Source of the DNA: CAMLFJ01 sp035524955
Lineage (GTDB): Bacteria > Methylomirabilota > Methylomirabilia > Rokubacteriales > CSP1-6
Direction of reading: 5' to 3'
Assembly (NCBI GenBank): GCA_035524955.1
Contig: DATLFG010000074.1
Location: 1 to 64,000, forward strand
DNA: 64,000 nt
The first letter of the stretch is position 1. Every line of letters begins with the position of its first letter. Both the position numbers and the translations under genes were made by a program. The notes under the pieces are model-generated. The model did not search any database. It was not told the DNA's origin and saw only the letters and a list, made by a program, of their open reading frames with translations. Shown here in pieces: positions 18,698 to 27,965 of this stretch.

Positions 18698-19731
18698 CGG
18701 ACCGACAGCTCGTGGACGATGTCCACGAGGGCCTTCACGTGCTCGACCGGCGTGTCCTTGTGGATGCCGTGCCCCAGGTTGAACACGTGCCCGGGTCGCC
18801 CGGCCGCCGCATCGAGGATCTCGCGGGCGGCGCGGCGGATCGCGGGCACGCCGGCCAGCAGCACCGCGGGGTCGAGGTTGCCCTGCACCGCCACGTCGTG
18901 GCCGAGCCGGGCCCACGTAGGCCCGAGCTCGACCCGCCAGTCCAGCCCGAGCACGTCGCCGCCGGCCGCCTTCATCAGCGGCAGCAGCCCGCCGGTGCCC
19001 ACGCCGAAGTGGATGACCGGCACGCCCGGCCGCAGCGCGCCGATCACGCGCCGGGAGTGCGGCAGCACGAAGTCGCGGTAGTCGGCGGGGGACAACGCGC
19101 CCACCCACGAATCGAAGAGCTGCACCGCCTGGACGCCGGCCGCGATCTGCCCGTTGAGGTAGTCGCCGGTGATCTCCGCGAGCCGCGTCATCATCGCGGC
19201 CCACGCCTCCGGCTCGCGTCGCATGAACGTCTTGGTCAAAAGGAACTCGCGCGAGGGCCCACCCTCGATCAGGTACGAGGCGAGCGTGAACGGCGCCCCC
19301 GCGAAGCCGATGAGCGGCACGCGGTCGGCGAGGGCCTTGCGGGCGCGGGCCGCCGTCTCGAACACGAAGCCGAGCGCGTCCTCCACGTCCACCGCGGGGA
19401 GGGCCCGCGCCGCCGCCGCGCTGCGCACGGGACGCGCGATGCGCGGGCCGTCGCCGGGGGTGAACTCGAGCCCGACCCCGAGCGGCTCGAGCACGAGCAG
19501 GATGTCGGCGAAGAGGATCGCCGCGTCCACGTCCAGCCGCTCCACCGGCTGCAGCGTGACCTCCGCGGCCGCCTCCGGGCTCTTGCACAGTCCGAGGAAG
19601 CCGAGTCGCGCGCGCACCGCGCGGTACTCCGGCATGTAGCGGCCGGCCTGCCGCATGAGCCAGATCGGCGTGAACGGCGTGGGGCGGCGGAGACACGCGT
19701 CGAGGAAGGCGGCGGGCACGGCCGGCGGCAT
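18694..19731 (-). CDS. hemE: Uroporphyrinogen decarboxylase
   Basis: 345 aa, first gene of the hemE-hemH-hemY operon. It decarboxylates the four acetate side chains of uroporphyrinogen III. Signature motifs are 'PIWLMRQAGRYMPEYRAVR' (substrate-binding Arg/Asp loop), 'GFAGAPFTLASYLIEGG', 'FDSWVGALSPADYRDFVLP' and 'NLGHGIHKDTPVEHV'. The ATG lies nine bases after a minus-strand TAGGCT box without a Shine-Dalgarno. Confidence 0.96.
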   Translation of the reverse strand: MPPAVPAAFLDACLRRPTPFTPIWLMRQAGRYMPEYRAVRARLGFLGLCKSPEAAAEVTLQPVERLDVDAAILFADILLVLEPLGVGLEFTPGDGPRIARPVRSAAAARALPAVDVEDALGFVFETAARARKALADRVPLIGFAGAPFTLASYLIEGGPSREFLLTKTFMRREPEAWAAMMTRLAEITGDYLNGQIAAGVQAVQLFDSWVGALSPADYRDFVLPHSRRVIGALRPGVPVIHFGVGTGGLLPLMKAAGGDVLGLDWRVELGPTWARLGHDVAVQGNLDPAVLLAGVPAIRRAAREILDAAAGRPGHVFNLGHGIHKDTPVEHVKALVDIVHELSVR

Positions 19732-19740
19732 GCTGCCCCG

Positions 19741-19746
19741 AGCCTA
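19741..19746 (-). promoter_or_regulatory. -10 box TAGGCT for the hem operon
   Basis: Minus-strand TAGGCT ends nine bases before the hemE ATG, consistent with a leaderless hem message. Confidence 0.5.
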
Positions 19747-19780
19747 CAGGCGGGTACTGGCGCAGTCAAGGAAGCGGGGC

Positions 19781-19786
19781 TATGAT
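19781..19786 (+). promoter_or_regulatory. -10 box TATGAT for the ThDP enzyme
   Basis: TATGAT matches five of six consensus positions. Unlike its neighbours this gene has a short leader with a GAGGAG ribosome-binding site (about 19796-19801) before ATG 19809. Confidence 0.45.
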
Positions 19787-19808
19787 CCGGCAGCGAGGAG
19801 GCACTCCC

Positions 19809-21482
19809 ATGTCCTTTCTTTCCGGCAAGCAGGCGTTCCTTCAGATCCTGAAGGACGAAGGTGTGGACACCATGTTCGGCAATCCGGGCACCACCGAGCT
19901 GCCCTTGATGGACGGCCTCGTGCGGGAGCCGAGCGTCCGCTACATCCTGGCGCTGCAGGAGGCGGTCGCGATCAGCATGGCCGACGGCTACGCGCAGGCG
20001 AGCGGCAAGCTGGGCGTGGTCAACGTCCACACCTCGCCGGGGCTCGGCAACGCGATGGGCATGCTCTACGACGCCTACGAAGCGGGGACGCCGCTGCTGG
20101 TGACCGCGGGCCAGCACGATCAGGCCATGAACCTGACCGAGCCCATCCTCTGGTCCGATCTTCCCCCGGTGGCCCGCCCCTACGTGAAGTGGTCGCACGA
20201 GATCACCCGGCTCGAGGACCTGCCCCGCGCGGTCCGGCGCGCGGTCAAGACCGCGATGGCGCATCCCACCGGCCCCGTGTTCATCTCGCTGCCGGTGGAC
20301 GTGCTGAACGCGGAGCGCGAGCTGGATCTGCTGCAGTCCACCCGGGTGGCCCCGCGCATCCGCGGCGACCGCGCCGCGATCGAGGCGGCCGCCGATCTGC
20401 TGGTGAAGGCATCGCGGCCCGTCCTGGTCGCGGGCGACGCGGTGGCCCACGGCGACGCGCTGGCCGAGATGGCCGAGCTCGCGGAGGTGCTCGGCGCCCC
20501 GGTGTACACCGAGTGCGTGCCCTCCACCTGCTCGTTCCCGTTCACGCACCCGCTCTACCACGGCCCGTTCCCGCGCCTGGGCCAGCCGATCCGCCAGCTC
20601 CTCATGCAGCACGATCTGCTGTTCTCGGTGGGCGGCGACCTCTTCACGCTCTCGCTGCCCTCGGACGTCGAGCCGATGCCGGAGGGGCTGCCGCTCATCC
20701 ATCTCGATCTCGATCCCTGGGAGATCGGCAAGAACTATCCGGCCCAGGTGGCGATCCAGGGCGATCCGAAGGCGACGCTGCCCGAGCTGGTGGACGCGCT
20801 CAGGCGGCGCCTGACCGCGGCGCAGGCCAAGGATGTGCGCGCGCGGGTGGAGAAGCTGCGGCTGGCGCAGGAGGCGCGCCGCGAGGCGCTGCGCCAGGAA
20901 GCGGCCGGCCAGGCGAGCCGCCACCCGATCAGCCCGCTCGCGCTGGTGGGCGCGGTCGCGGGCGCGGTGCCCGACGAGGCGATCATCGTGGACGAGACCA
21001 TCTCCTCGAGCCACGGGGTGCGCGAGCTGCTGCGGGCGCGCGACCACCGCGGCTTCTACGGGCTGCGCGGCGGCGGCATCGGCTGGGGCCTGCCCGCCTC
21101 GCTCGGCGTGAAGCTGGCCCAGCCGGACCGGCCGGTGCTCGCGCTGGTGGGCGACGGCAGCGCCATGTACACGATCCAGTCGCTGTGGTCGGCTGCGCAC
21201 GACTCCATCGCGGTCGTGTTCGTGATCTTCAACAACCAGTCCTACCGCATCCTCAAGCAGCGCACCCAGGCGCTCAAGGGCTTCTCGGCCGAGGACAACC
21301 ACTACGTGGCGATGGACCTGGTGAAGCCGGGGCTGGACTACGTGGGGCTCGCGAAGGCGCAGGGGGTGCCGGGCGAGACGGTGGAGAAGGCGGCCGACGT
21401 GGCGGCCGCGCTCAAGCGCGGGCTGGCCTCGGGCGGACCCTACCTGGTGGACGTCCGCATCGACGGCTCGCTGCGCGGCTGA
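19809..21482 (+). CDS. Thiamine-diphosphate-dependent enzyme, benzoylformate decarboxylase / acetolactate synthase-like
   Basis: 557 aa three-domain ThDP enzyme. The Glu that activates the thiazolium is Glu51 ('ALQEAVAISMADGYAQ'), and His74 in 'VHTSPGLGNAMG' occupies the place of benzoylformate decarboxylase His70; 'FGNPGTTELPL' replaces the GNPGSNE loop. The C-terminal ThDP/metal motif runs 'GDGSAMYTIQSLWSA' to 'FNNQSYR'. The Glu/His pair favours a 2-ketoacid decarboxylase over a biosynthetic acetolactate synthase, and no small regulatory subunit lies next to it. The start at 19809 is set by the GAGGAG site; an upstream ATG at 19782 falls inside the -10 box. Substrate unknown. Confidence 0.82.
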   Translation: MSFLSGKQAFLQILKDEGVDTMFGNPGTTELPLMDGLVREPSVRYILALQEAVAISMADGYAQASGKLGVVNVHTSPGLGNAMGMLYDAYEAGTPLLVTAGQHDQAMNLTEPILWSDLPPVARPYVKWSHEITRLEDLPRAVRRAVKTAMAHPTGPVFISLPVDVLNAERELDLLQSTRVAPRIRGDRAAIEAAADLLVKASRPVLVAGDAVAHGDALAEMAELAEVLGAPVYTECVPSTCSFPFTHPLYHGPFPRLGQPIRQLLMQHDLLFSVGGDLFTLSLPSDVEPMPEGLPLIHLDLDPWEIGKNYPAQVAIQGDPKATLPELVDALRRRLTAAQAKDVRARVEKLRLAQEARREALRQEAAGQASRHPISPLALVGAVAGAVPDEAIIVDETISSSHGVRELLRARDHRGFYGLRGGGIGWGLPASLGVKLAQPDRPVLALVGDGSAMYTIQSLWSAAHDSIAVVFVIFNNQSYRILKQRTQALKGFSAEDNHYVAMDLVKPGLDYVGLAKAQGVPGETVEKAADVAAALKRGLASGGPYLVDVRIDGSLRG

Positions 21483-21497
21483 GCGCGGGCGGCGGGC

Positions 21498-24400
21498 TCA
21501 GGCGGCCCCCGCCTCCGCGGTCGCCAGCAGCTCGCGCACCCGGTCGGTGAGGACCTGCGGCGTGAACGGCTTCGCCACGAACGCGGAGTGCTCGCCGGCC
21601 AGCGCCACCCGCGCGGCAGTCTCCTGCACGTAGCCCGAGATGTACAGCACCGGTAGCGCGCTCCGCAGCGCGCGCAGCCGCTCGGCCAGGTCGCGGCCCG
21701 ACAGGCCGGGCATCACCATGTCGGTCACGAGCAGGTGAATCTCTCCGTCGTGGCGCTGCGCGACCTCGAGCGCGGCGGCGCCGTCGCCGGCCTGGAGCAC
21801 CGAGTAGCCCACGCGTTTCAGGATCTCGGTGGCCAGCTCCAGCACCTCCGGTTCGTCGTCCACCACCAGGACGGTTCGTGACGTGGTTCGCAGGCGTGGC
21901 GCCGCGTCGGCGGGCGGGCCGGCCGCGGCCAGTGGCTCCTCCACGCGCGGCAGGTGGATGGTGAACGTGGTACCCCGGTCGAGCTCGCTCTGGACCTGGA
22001 TGTGGCCCCGGCTCTGCTCGACGATGCCGTACACGGTGGAGAGCCCGAGCCCGGTGCCCTTGCCTTGCTCCTTGGTGGTGAAGAACGGCTCGAAGATGTG
22101 CGCGGCGGTCTCCGCACTCATGCCGGTGCCGGTGTCGCTGACCGCGAGGGCCACGTAGGGCCCCGGCGGCAGATTGGTCTGGTGGAGCGCCGCGGCCTCG
22201 TCCACCTCGACGTCCCGGATGGAGACGCCGATGCGGCCCCCGTTCGGCATGGCGTCGCGGGCGTTGACCGCGAGGTTCATCAGCACCTGCTGCATCTGGC
22301 TCGGATCCACCTTGACCCGCCCCGTGCCCCGCATCGGCTCGACCACCAGCTCCATGTCCTCCCCGATCATCCGCTGGAGCATCGGCGCCAGGTCGGCGAC
22401 CAGCGGCCCCAGCTCGAGGACCCGCGGCTGCACGACCTGCTTGCGGCTGAAGGCCAGGAGCTGGCTGGTGAGCGCCACCGCCCGCTGCGACGTCTTCTGG
22501 ATCAGGTCCACGTCACGGTGCATCGGCTCGCCCGGCTTGAGCCGGCTCATCAGCATGTGGGCCCGGCCGCTGATGACGGTGAGCAGGTTGTTGAAGTCGT
22601 GGGCCACGCCCCCCGCGAGGCGGCCCACCGCCTCCATCTTCTGCGCCTGCTGGAGCTGCATCTCGAGGCTGACCCGGGCCGCGGCCGCGCGCTTCTGCTC
22701 GGTGAGATCCCGGATATAGGCGTTGAACGACGGCGGCCCATCCATCCGCACCACGGTCACGGTCAGCTCCACCGGGAACTCGGTTCCGTCGGCGCGCCGG
22801 GCGGTCACCTCGATGCGCCCGCCCAGGATCACGCTCTCGCCGGTCGCCAGGTAGTGCGCCAGGCCGCGGCGGTGCGCGTCTTGGAAGGACGGGGGAATGA
22901 TCACCTCCGCCAGCTCCCGGCCGATGACGTCCGCGCGTGTTTGCCCGAACATACGCTCGGCCGCCGGATTGAACTCGATCACGCGCCCCGCGTGATCCAT
23001 GCCGACGAAGGCGTCCATCGCGGTTTCCAGGACCGCGCGGTGCCGCGCCTCGCTGTCGCGCAGCACCGCCTCGCCGCGCTTCCGCTCGGAGACGTCGGCC
23101 AGGCTCCCGACAACCCGGATCGAGCGCCCGGCGGCGTCGCGCACGAACCGGCCGCGGCTCAGCACGTCGAGGTAGTGGCCGTCGCGGGCGCGGAAGCGGT
23201 ACTCCGCCTCGAAGTCGTCGCCATGGGCCGCGGCCGCCTGGAACCGCTCCTCGAGCCGCGGCCGATCGTCGGGATGGATTCGCTCGAGCCACCATTCACG
23301 GGTCGGCACGGTCTCGTCCAGACGATAGCCGGCCATCTCGATGAGCCCCTGCGTCCACGTCATCGTCCCGTGCTGCAGGTTCCAGTCGTAGATGGCGGAG
23401 CCCACCGCGGACGCGGCGAGCTCAAAGCGCTCGTTGGCCCGGCGCAGCCGGCGCTCGGCCCCCTGCAGCTCGGCGCCGAGCCGGCGCGCCGCGGTGAGGG
23501 CCCGCGTCTGCAACAGCGTGATCACGAAGGCGAGGACGCTGATCAGGAGACCACTGCCGAGCACCCAGTAGGGCACGAGGCGCTCCGCGGGGGAGTGGAA
23601 TCCGGGCCGCGTGGCGAAGTGAAGCGTCAGGCGATGCCCACTGAACTCGACCGGCATGGTGCGGCTCTGCTCGGGTGCCACCCCCGGGCTCCGGGCGCCG
23701 CGCCCACCCCCGTAGAGGAGCTGCTCCGGCGTCACGCCGGTTCCCTCGTAGACTTCGAAGGCCACGGATTCGGCGAGGGCCGCGTTGAACAGGCTGCCCA
23801 TCATCAGATCCGGGAGAAACGCGGCCGATACGAAGCCCTCGAGGACCCGCCGACGCTCGTCGACGGTGGCCGGAGTACGCCCGCCGCGGTAGACGGGCAG
23901 GAAGATGACGAAGCCGGCCGCGCCGCCGTCACGCAGCAGGCCCAGACGCTCGCTCATCGCCGGCAACCCGGTGTCCCGGGCGCGCGCCATCGCCGCCGGG
24001 TTCTCCGGCCGGGTGGTGACGTCGAGCCCGAACGCGCCCTCGGCCAGCCCCTCGACCGGCTCGAGGAAGGTCAACGGGTAGTATTCGGCCTGGGTGCCCG
24101 TCGGGTGGATTTCGTAGCCGGGCAGTCCGGCGCGCCGCATGGTCGCCTCGTGCTGGCTCCGGGATGCGGCGGGGACCCGCGGGATCCAGCCGAGACCCCG
24201 AATGCTCGGATGGCGCTCGGCCAGGCCGAGCCCGGCCACGTAGGACTTGAACTCCAGGCGCTCGACGCTGGTACTGCCGGCGAAGAGCGCGCGCACGCCC
24301 ATGAGGATCTGCACGTAGGCATCGAGCCGCCGGTCGATCCCCTCGCGGCTCATCGCCACGACCCGGTCGAAGCGCTCCTGCTCGTTGACCCGCACGGTGC

Positions 24401-24557
24401 GCTCGGCATAGCGCCACGCGGCGAAGGTCAGCAGCAGCGTGCACGCGAGCACGACGTAGGCGGGCCACGCGCGCCGGAGCGCGTCGAGGCGTGAGGCGGC
24501 GGGGAGGCCGGCTGCGCCGACCACGGCTCCGGAGCGGCTCGATCCGAATTGGCTCAT
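21498..24557 (-). CDS. Hybrid sensor histidine kinase with CHASE and PAS domains
   Basis: 1019 aa. TM1 about 31-52; a periplasmic CHASE sensor about 80-300 ('FKSYVAGLGLAERHPSIRGLGWIPRV'); TM2 about 325-345; a PAS/PAC about 375-490 with 'EYRFRARDGHYLDVLSRGRFV'; a second PAS about 505-630; HisKA with phospho-acceptor His653 ('GGVAHDFNNLL'); HATPase ('NLAVNARDAM', 'DTGTGMS', 'GKGTGLGLSTVYG'); and a receiver with Asp946 ('LLVTDMVMP'). The architecture is very close to the kinase at 3605 from HisKA onward, so the catalytic halves are paralogous while the sensors differ. It converges on the ThDP gene (15 bp between stops). Confidence 0.9.
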   Translation of the reverse strand: MSQFGSSRSGAVVGAAGLPAASRLDALRRAWPAYVVLACTLLLTFAAWRYAERTVRVNEQERFDRVVAMSREGIDRRLDAYVQILMGVRALFAGSTSVERLEFKSYVAGLGLAERHPSIRGLGWIPRVPAASRSQHEATMRRAGLPGYEIHPTGTQAEYYPLTFLEPVEGLAEGAFGLDVTTRPENPAAMARARDTGLPAMSERLGLLRDGGAAGFVIFLPVYRGGRTPATVDERRRVLEGFVSAAFLPDLMMGSLFNAALAESVAFEVYEGTGVTPEQLLYGGGRGARSPGVAPEQSRTMPVEFSGHRLTLHFATRPGFHSPAERLVPYWVLGSGLLISVLAFVITLLQTRALTAARRLGAELQGAERRLRRANERFELAASAVGSAIYDWNLQHGTMTWTQGLIEMAGYRLDETVPTREWWLERIHPDDRPRLEERFQAAAAHGDDFEAEYRFRARDGHYLDVLSRGRFVRDAAGRSIRVVGSLADVSERKRGEAVLRDSEARHRAVLETAMDAFVGMDHAGRVIEFNPAAERMFGQTRADVIGRELAEVIIPPSFQDAHRRGLAHYLATGESVILGGRIEVTARRADGTEFPVELTVTVVRMDGPPSFNAYIRDLTEQKRAAAARVSLEMQLQQAQKMEAVGRLAGGVAHDFNNLLTVISGRAHMLMSRLKPGEPMHRDVDLIQKTSQRAVALTSQLLAFSRKQVVQPRVLELGPLVADLAPMLQRMIGEDMELVVEPMRGTGRVKVDPSQMQQVLMNLAVNARDAMPNGGRIGVSIRDVEVDEAAALHQTNLPPGPYVALAVSDTGTGMSAETAAHIFEPFFTTKEQGKGTGLGLSTVYGIVEQSRGHIQVQSELDRGTTFTIHLPRVEEPLAAAGPPADAAPRLRTTSRTVLVVDDEPEVLELATEILKRVGYSVLQAGDGAAALEVAQRHDGEIHLLVTDMVMPGLSGRDLAERLRALRSALPVLYISGYVQETAARVALAGEHSAFVAKPFTPQVLTDRVRELLATAEAGAA

Positions 24558-24642
24558 GGCTGATTCGTATCCCGCCCGACGCTCGGGGCTGGCGAGGGCT
24601 TGTCCCGAGTCTACTCCGGCGCCCCACGCGTCACCAACGCCC

Positions 24643-24670
24643 TTGCGCTGCGGCCGGCCGCGGGTATACC
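24643..24670 (+). promoter_or_regulatory. Possible sigma-70-type promoter for citrate synthase
   Basis: TTGCGC (24643-24648), 16 bases, TATACC (24665-24670). Each box matches four of six consensus positions. A second -10-like TAGGAT lies at 24695-24700. The gene has a GAGAGGA ribosome-binding site. Confidence 0.35.
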
Positions 24671-24737
24671 GTCAACTCCGCATGCCGGCCCGCGTAGGAT
24701 GTTCGCCGAACACCCGCCGCCTCGAGAGGAGTCGACG

Positions 24738-25868
24738 ATGACCGAGGGCAGCCAGCTCATCCGGGGCCTGGAGGGCGTGGTGGCCGCCGAGACCCGCCTG
24801 TGCGACCTGGACGGCCGGAACGGCCGCCTGGCCTACGGCGGCTACGATATCGACGAGCTCGCGCGGCAGGCCACCTTCGAGGACGTCGCGTACCTGCTCT
24901 GGCACGACGAGCTGCCCGCGCGGACCCCCCGCGAGCGGTTCCAGGCCGAGCTGGCGGCGGCGCGGCCCATCCCCGACGCGCTGGTGCGCGCGTTCGCCCT
25001 CATGCCCCGCGACACCGACCCCATGCGGGTGCTCCAGGCCGCGGTCGCGGTGCTCGGCATGCACGATCCCGACGCCACCGACAACTCGCGCGCGGCCAAC
25101 CTGCGGAAGGCGGCGCGCCTGACCAGCCAGTTCCCCACCGCCATCTGCGCCCACCACCGGGTGCGGAGCGGGCTCGCCCCGGTGCCGCCGTCGAAGGAGC
25201 TGTCGCACGCGGCCAACTTCCTGTACATGCTCACCGGGGAGGCGCCGAGCCCGGTCACCACCCGCGCGGTGGACGCGAGCCTCACGCTCTACGCCGAGCA
25301 CGAGCTGAACGCGTCCACCTTCACGACCCGGGTCATCGCGGCCACGCTCTCCGACATGCACTCTGCGGTGGCGGGCGGGGTGGGCGCGCTGAAGGGCACG
25401 CTCCACGGCGGCGCCGGCGAGGCGGTGATGCGCACGCTGCTGGAAGTCGGCGCGCTCGACAACGTGGACGCCTTCGTGGACCGCTCGATGGGCGCGAAGC
25501 GGCGGCTCATGGGCTTCGGGCATCGCGTCTACACCGCGGGCGACCCGCGCGCCACGATCCTGAAGGGGCTCGCCGAGGCGGCCTGCCGCCAGTCCGGCCA
25601 GGCCCTCTGGTACGACCTGGCGTGCGCGCTCCACGCCCGAGTGCAGGCGACCAAGCGCCTGATCCCCAACGTGGACTTCTACTCGGCGCCGCTCTTCTAC
25701 TCGATCGGGATCCCGGTGGATCTCTTCACCCCGGTCATCGCGGCGGCCCGGATCGCGGGCTGGACGGCCAACCTGCTCGAGCAGTACGACGACAACCGCC
25801 TGATCCGCCCTCGCGCCGACTACAAGGGCCACCCCCGCCGCCCTTTCGTCCCCCTGGAGCAGCGGTAA
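24738..25868 (+). CDS. prpC: Citrate synthase / 2-methylcitrate synthase
   Basis: 376 aa, the short bacterial type that includes methylcitrate synthases. Condenses oxaloacetate with acetyl- or propionyl-CoA. Catalytic histidines appear in 'GVGALKGTLHGGAGE' and 'MGFGHRVYTAGDPRA', and the catalytic Asp in 'FYSAPLFYSIGIPVDLFTPVIAAARIAGW' (Asp after PV). The downstream aconitase and PrpF-type isomerase argue for a methylcitrate role, but the sequence alone does not separate the two substrates. No methylisocitrate lyase (prpB) is in view. ATG 24738 has a GAGAGGA site at good spacing. Confidence 0.85.
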   Translation: MTEGSQLIRGLEGVVAAETRLCDLDGRNGRLAYGGYDIDELARQATFEDVAYLLWHDELPARTPRERFQAELAAARPIPDALVRAFALMPRDTDPMRVLQAAVAVLGMHDPDATDNSRAANLRKAARLTSQFPTAICAHHRVRSGLAPVPPSKELSHAANFLYMLTGEAPSPVTTRAVDASLTLYAEHELNASTFTTRVIAATLSDMHSAVAGGVGALKGTLHGGAGEAVMRTLLEVGALDNVDAFVDRSMGAKRRLMGFGHRVYTAGDPRATILKGLAEAACRQSGQALWYDLACALHARVQATKRLIPNVDFYSAPLFYSIGIPVDLFTPVIAAARIAGWTANLLEQYDDNRLIRPRADYKGHPRRPFVPLEQR

Positions 25869-25907
25869 GACGATGACGGAAAACGTCTCGGAACGAGTGT
25901 CCGCGGC

Positions 25908-25978
25908 CTGGGGGAGTGCGGGGGCCCCACGAGGGTCCGCCGACTGGGGGAGTGCGGGGGCCATTTCTGGGCCCCCGC
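25908..25978. terminator. Direct repeat plus hairpin between citrate synthase and aconitase
   Basis: A 19-base direct repeat (CTGGGGGAGTGCGGGGGCC) occurs at 25908-25926 and 25944-25962. The second copy pairs with 25970-25978 to form a nine-base GC stem with a seven-base loop. There is no U-run after it, so it may be a weak or factor-dependent terminator. Confidence 0.5.
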
Positions 25979-26024
25979 ATATGGAGAGCCTTAAAGAACG
26001 AGACGGTCGTCCGCAATAACCACC

Positions 26025-27962
26025 ATGGGCCAGAGCCTCACGCGCAAGCTCATAGAAGCCCACCTGGTCTCGGGCAAGGCGGTGGCCGGCGAAGAGATCG
26101 GGCTCCGCGTGGACCAGGCCCTGCTCACCGATACCAACGGGACCATGGCGTTCCTCCAGTTCGAGGCCATGGGCTGCCCGCGGGTGCGCCCGTCCCGCGT
26201 GGTCGCCTACATCGACCACAACGTCTACCAGGTGGACTCGCGCAACTCGGACGACCACCGCTATCTCCAGACCGCGGCGGGCCGGTATGGCGCCTGGTTC
26301 TCCAAACCGGGCAACGGCATCTGTCACCAGGTGCACTTCGAGTCCTTCAGCGTGCCCGGCCAGTTCGTGCTGGGCACCGACAGCCACACCCCGCTCTGCG
26401 GCTCGACCGGGATGCTGGCCATCGGCGCGGGCGGCCTCGACGTGGCGGTGGCCATGGGGGGCGGGCCGTATCACGTGGTCATGCCGCGCGTGACCTCGGT
26501 GTGGCTGACCGGCCGGCTCCGGCCGTGGGTTTCGGCCAAGGACGTGATCATGGAGCTGCTGCGCCGCTACACCGTGCGCGGGGGCAGCGGCCGCATCTTT
26601 GAATATGGCGGTCCCGGGGCCGCGACCCTGTCGCTGCCCCAGCGGGCCACCATCTGCAACATGGGCGCCGAGCTGACGCTCACCACCAGCGTCTTCCCGT
26701 CGGACGAGGCCACGCGCGAGTACTTCCGGCTCCTCGGCCGCGAGGCCGACTGGCGGGCGCTGGCCCCGGATGCCGACGCGGAGTACGACGATCGGATCGA
26801 GCTGGATCTCGCGAGCCTCGAGCCGCTGGTCGCCATGCCCGGGTCGCCGGATCGCGTGGTCCCGGTGTCCGAGGTCGAGGGGCTGGCGATCGAGCAGGTG
26901 ATGGTCGGCTCCTGCACCAACTCGTCGTGGGAGGACATGCAGGCGGTGACCCGCGTGCTCGACGGCCGCAGGGTGGCGCCGTCGGTCTCCTTCGTGGTCT
27001 TCCCGGGCAGCCACCGCATCCTCGAGGTGATGGCGCGCGAGGGCCTGCTCGCGACCCTCCTCGCGGCGGGCGCCACGATCTCCGAGCCCACCTGCGGGGC
27101 CTGCGCGGGCATCGGCCACGTGCCCGCCTCGGGCGGGCGGAGCCTCCGCGCCTTCAACCGCAACTTCCCCGGCCGGAGCGGCACGAAGGACGACGCGGTC
27201 TACCTGTGCTCGCCCCTCACCGCCGCCGTCTCCGCCCTGGCGGGAAGGATCAGTGACCCTCGAAAAGCGGGGGTCCCGCCCGAGCGGCACTGGCCGGCCA
27301 CGCTCCTGGCCTCGGAGGCCGGGCTGATCCCGCCCCTGTCTCCCTCCGAGGCAGCGGGCGTCGAGGTGCTCAAGGGGCCCAACATCAAGCCGGTGCCGCG
27401 CGGGCGGCCGACCGAGGAGCGCCTGTGCGCGCCCGTGCTCATCAAGCTCGGGGACAAGGTCTCCACCGACGACATCTCGCCCTCGGGCACCGCGGTGCTG
27501 ATGTTCCGCTCCAACGTGCCGGCCATCGCGGAGTTCTGCTTCCGCAACGTGGATCCCGACTTCGTGGCGCGCGCCCGCGCGGCGGGCGGCGGCGTCATCG
27601 TGGGCGGCGAGCTCTACGGCCAGGGCTCCTCGCGCGAGGCGGCGGTGCTCTCGCCGCTCCACCTGGGCGTGCGGGCGGTGCTGGCCAAGAGCTTCGCGCG
27701 CATCCACCGCTCCAATCTGATCAACTGGGGCATCGCGCCGCTCGAGTTCGAGAACCCGGCGGACGGCGACGCCATCGAGCGCGACGACGTGCTCGACTTC
27801 GAGAGCCTGCGCGAGAGCCTCGCGACGGGCCACCCCGTCGCGGCGGTCAACCGGCGCACCGGCGCGCGCTTCCGGATGCGCTCGATCCTGAGCCCGCGCG
27901 AGCGCGACATGCTGCTGGCCGGCGGCCTGCTGACCCAGACCGCCGCATCCAGGGGGGAATAG
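26025..27962 (+). CDS. Aconitase family hydratase (aconitate / 2-methylaconitate hydratase)
   Basis: 645 aa, single-chain aconitase of the shorter type. The [4Fe-4S] ligands are Cys297 ('GSCTNSSWEDM') and Cys357/Cys360 ('CGACAGIG'). The active-site Arg loop 'FNRNFPGRSGTKDDAVYLCSP' and the C-terminal swivel domain ('KVSTDDISPSGTAVL', 'YGQGSSREAAVLSPLHLGVRAVLAKSFARIHR') are complete. It isomerises citrate, or dehydrates methylcitrate as AcnD does. PrpF-dependent AcnD enzymes lie directly before prpF, as here (3 bp gap), so a methylcitrate role is the better guess. ATG 26025 has no strong Shine-Dalgarno. Confidence 0.9.
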   Translation: MGQSLTRKLIEAHLVSGKAVAGEEIGLRVDQALLTDTNGTMAFLQFEAMGCPRVRPSRVVAYIDHNVYQVDSRNSDDHRYLQTAAGRYGAWFSKPGNGICHQVHFESFSVPGQFVLGTDSHTPLCGSTGMLAIGAGGLDVAVAMGGGPYHVVMPRVTSVWLTGRLRPWVSAKDVIMELLRRYTVRGGSGRIFEYGGPGAATLSLPQRATICNMGAELTLTTSVFPSDEATREYFRLLGREADWRALAPDADAEYDDRIELDLASLEPLVAMPGSPDRVVPVSEVEGLAIEQVMVGSCTNSSWEDMQAVTRVLDGRRVAPSVSFVVFPGSHRILEVMAREGLLATLLAAGATISEPTCGACAGIGHVPASGGRSLRAFNRNFPGRSGTKDDAVYLCSPLTAAVSALAGRISDPRKAGVPPERHWPATLLASEAGLIPPLSPSEAAGVEVLKGPNIKPVPRGRPTEERLCAPVLIKLGDKVSTDDISPSGTAVLMFRSNVPAIAEFCFRNVDPDFVARARAAGGGVIVGGELYGQGSSREAAVLSPLHLGVRAVLAKSFARIHRSNLINWGIAPLEFENPADGDAIERDDVLDFESLRESLATGHPVAAVNRRTGARFRMRSILSPRERDMLLAGGLLTQTAASRGE

Positions 27963-27965
27963 CTG

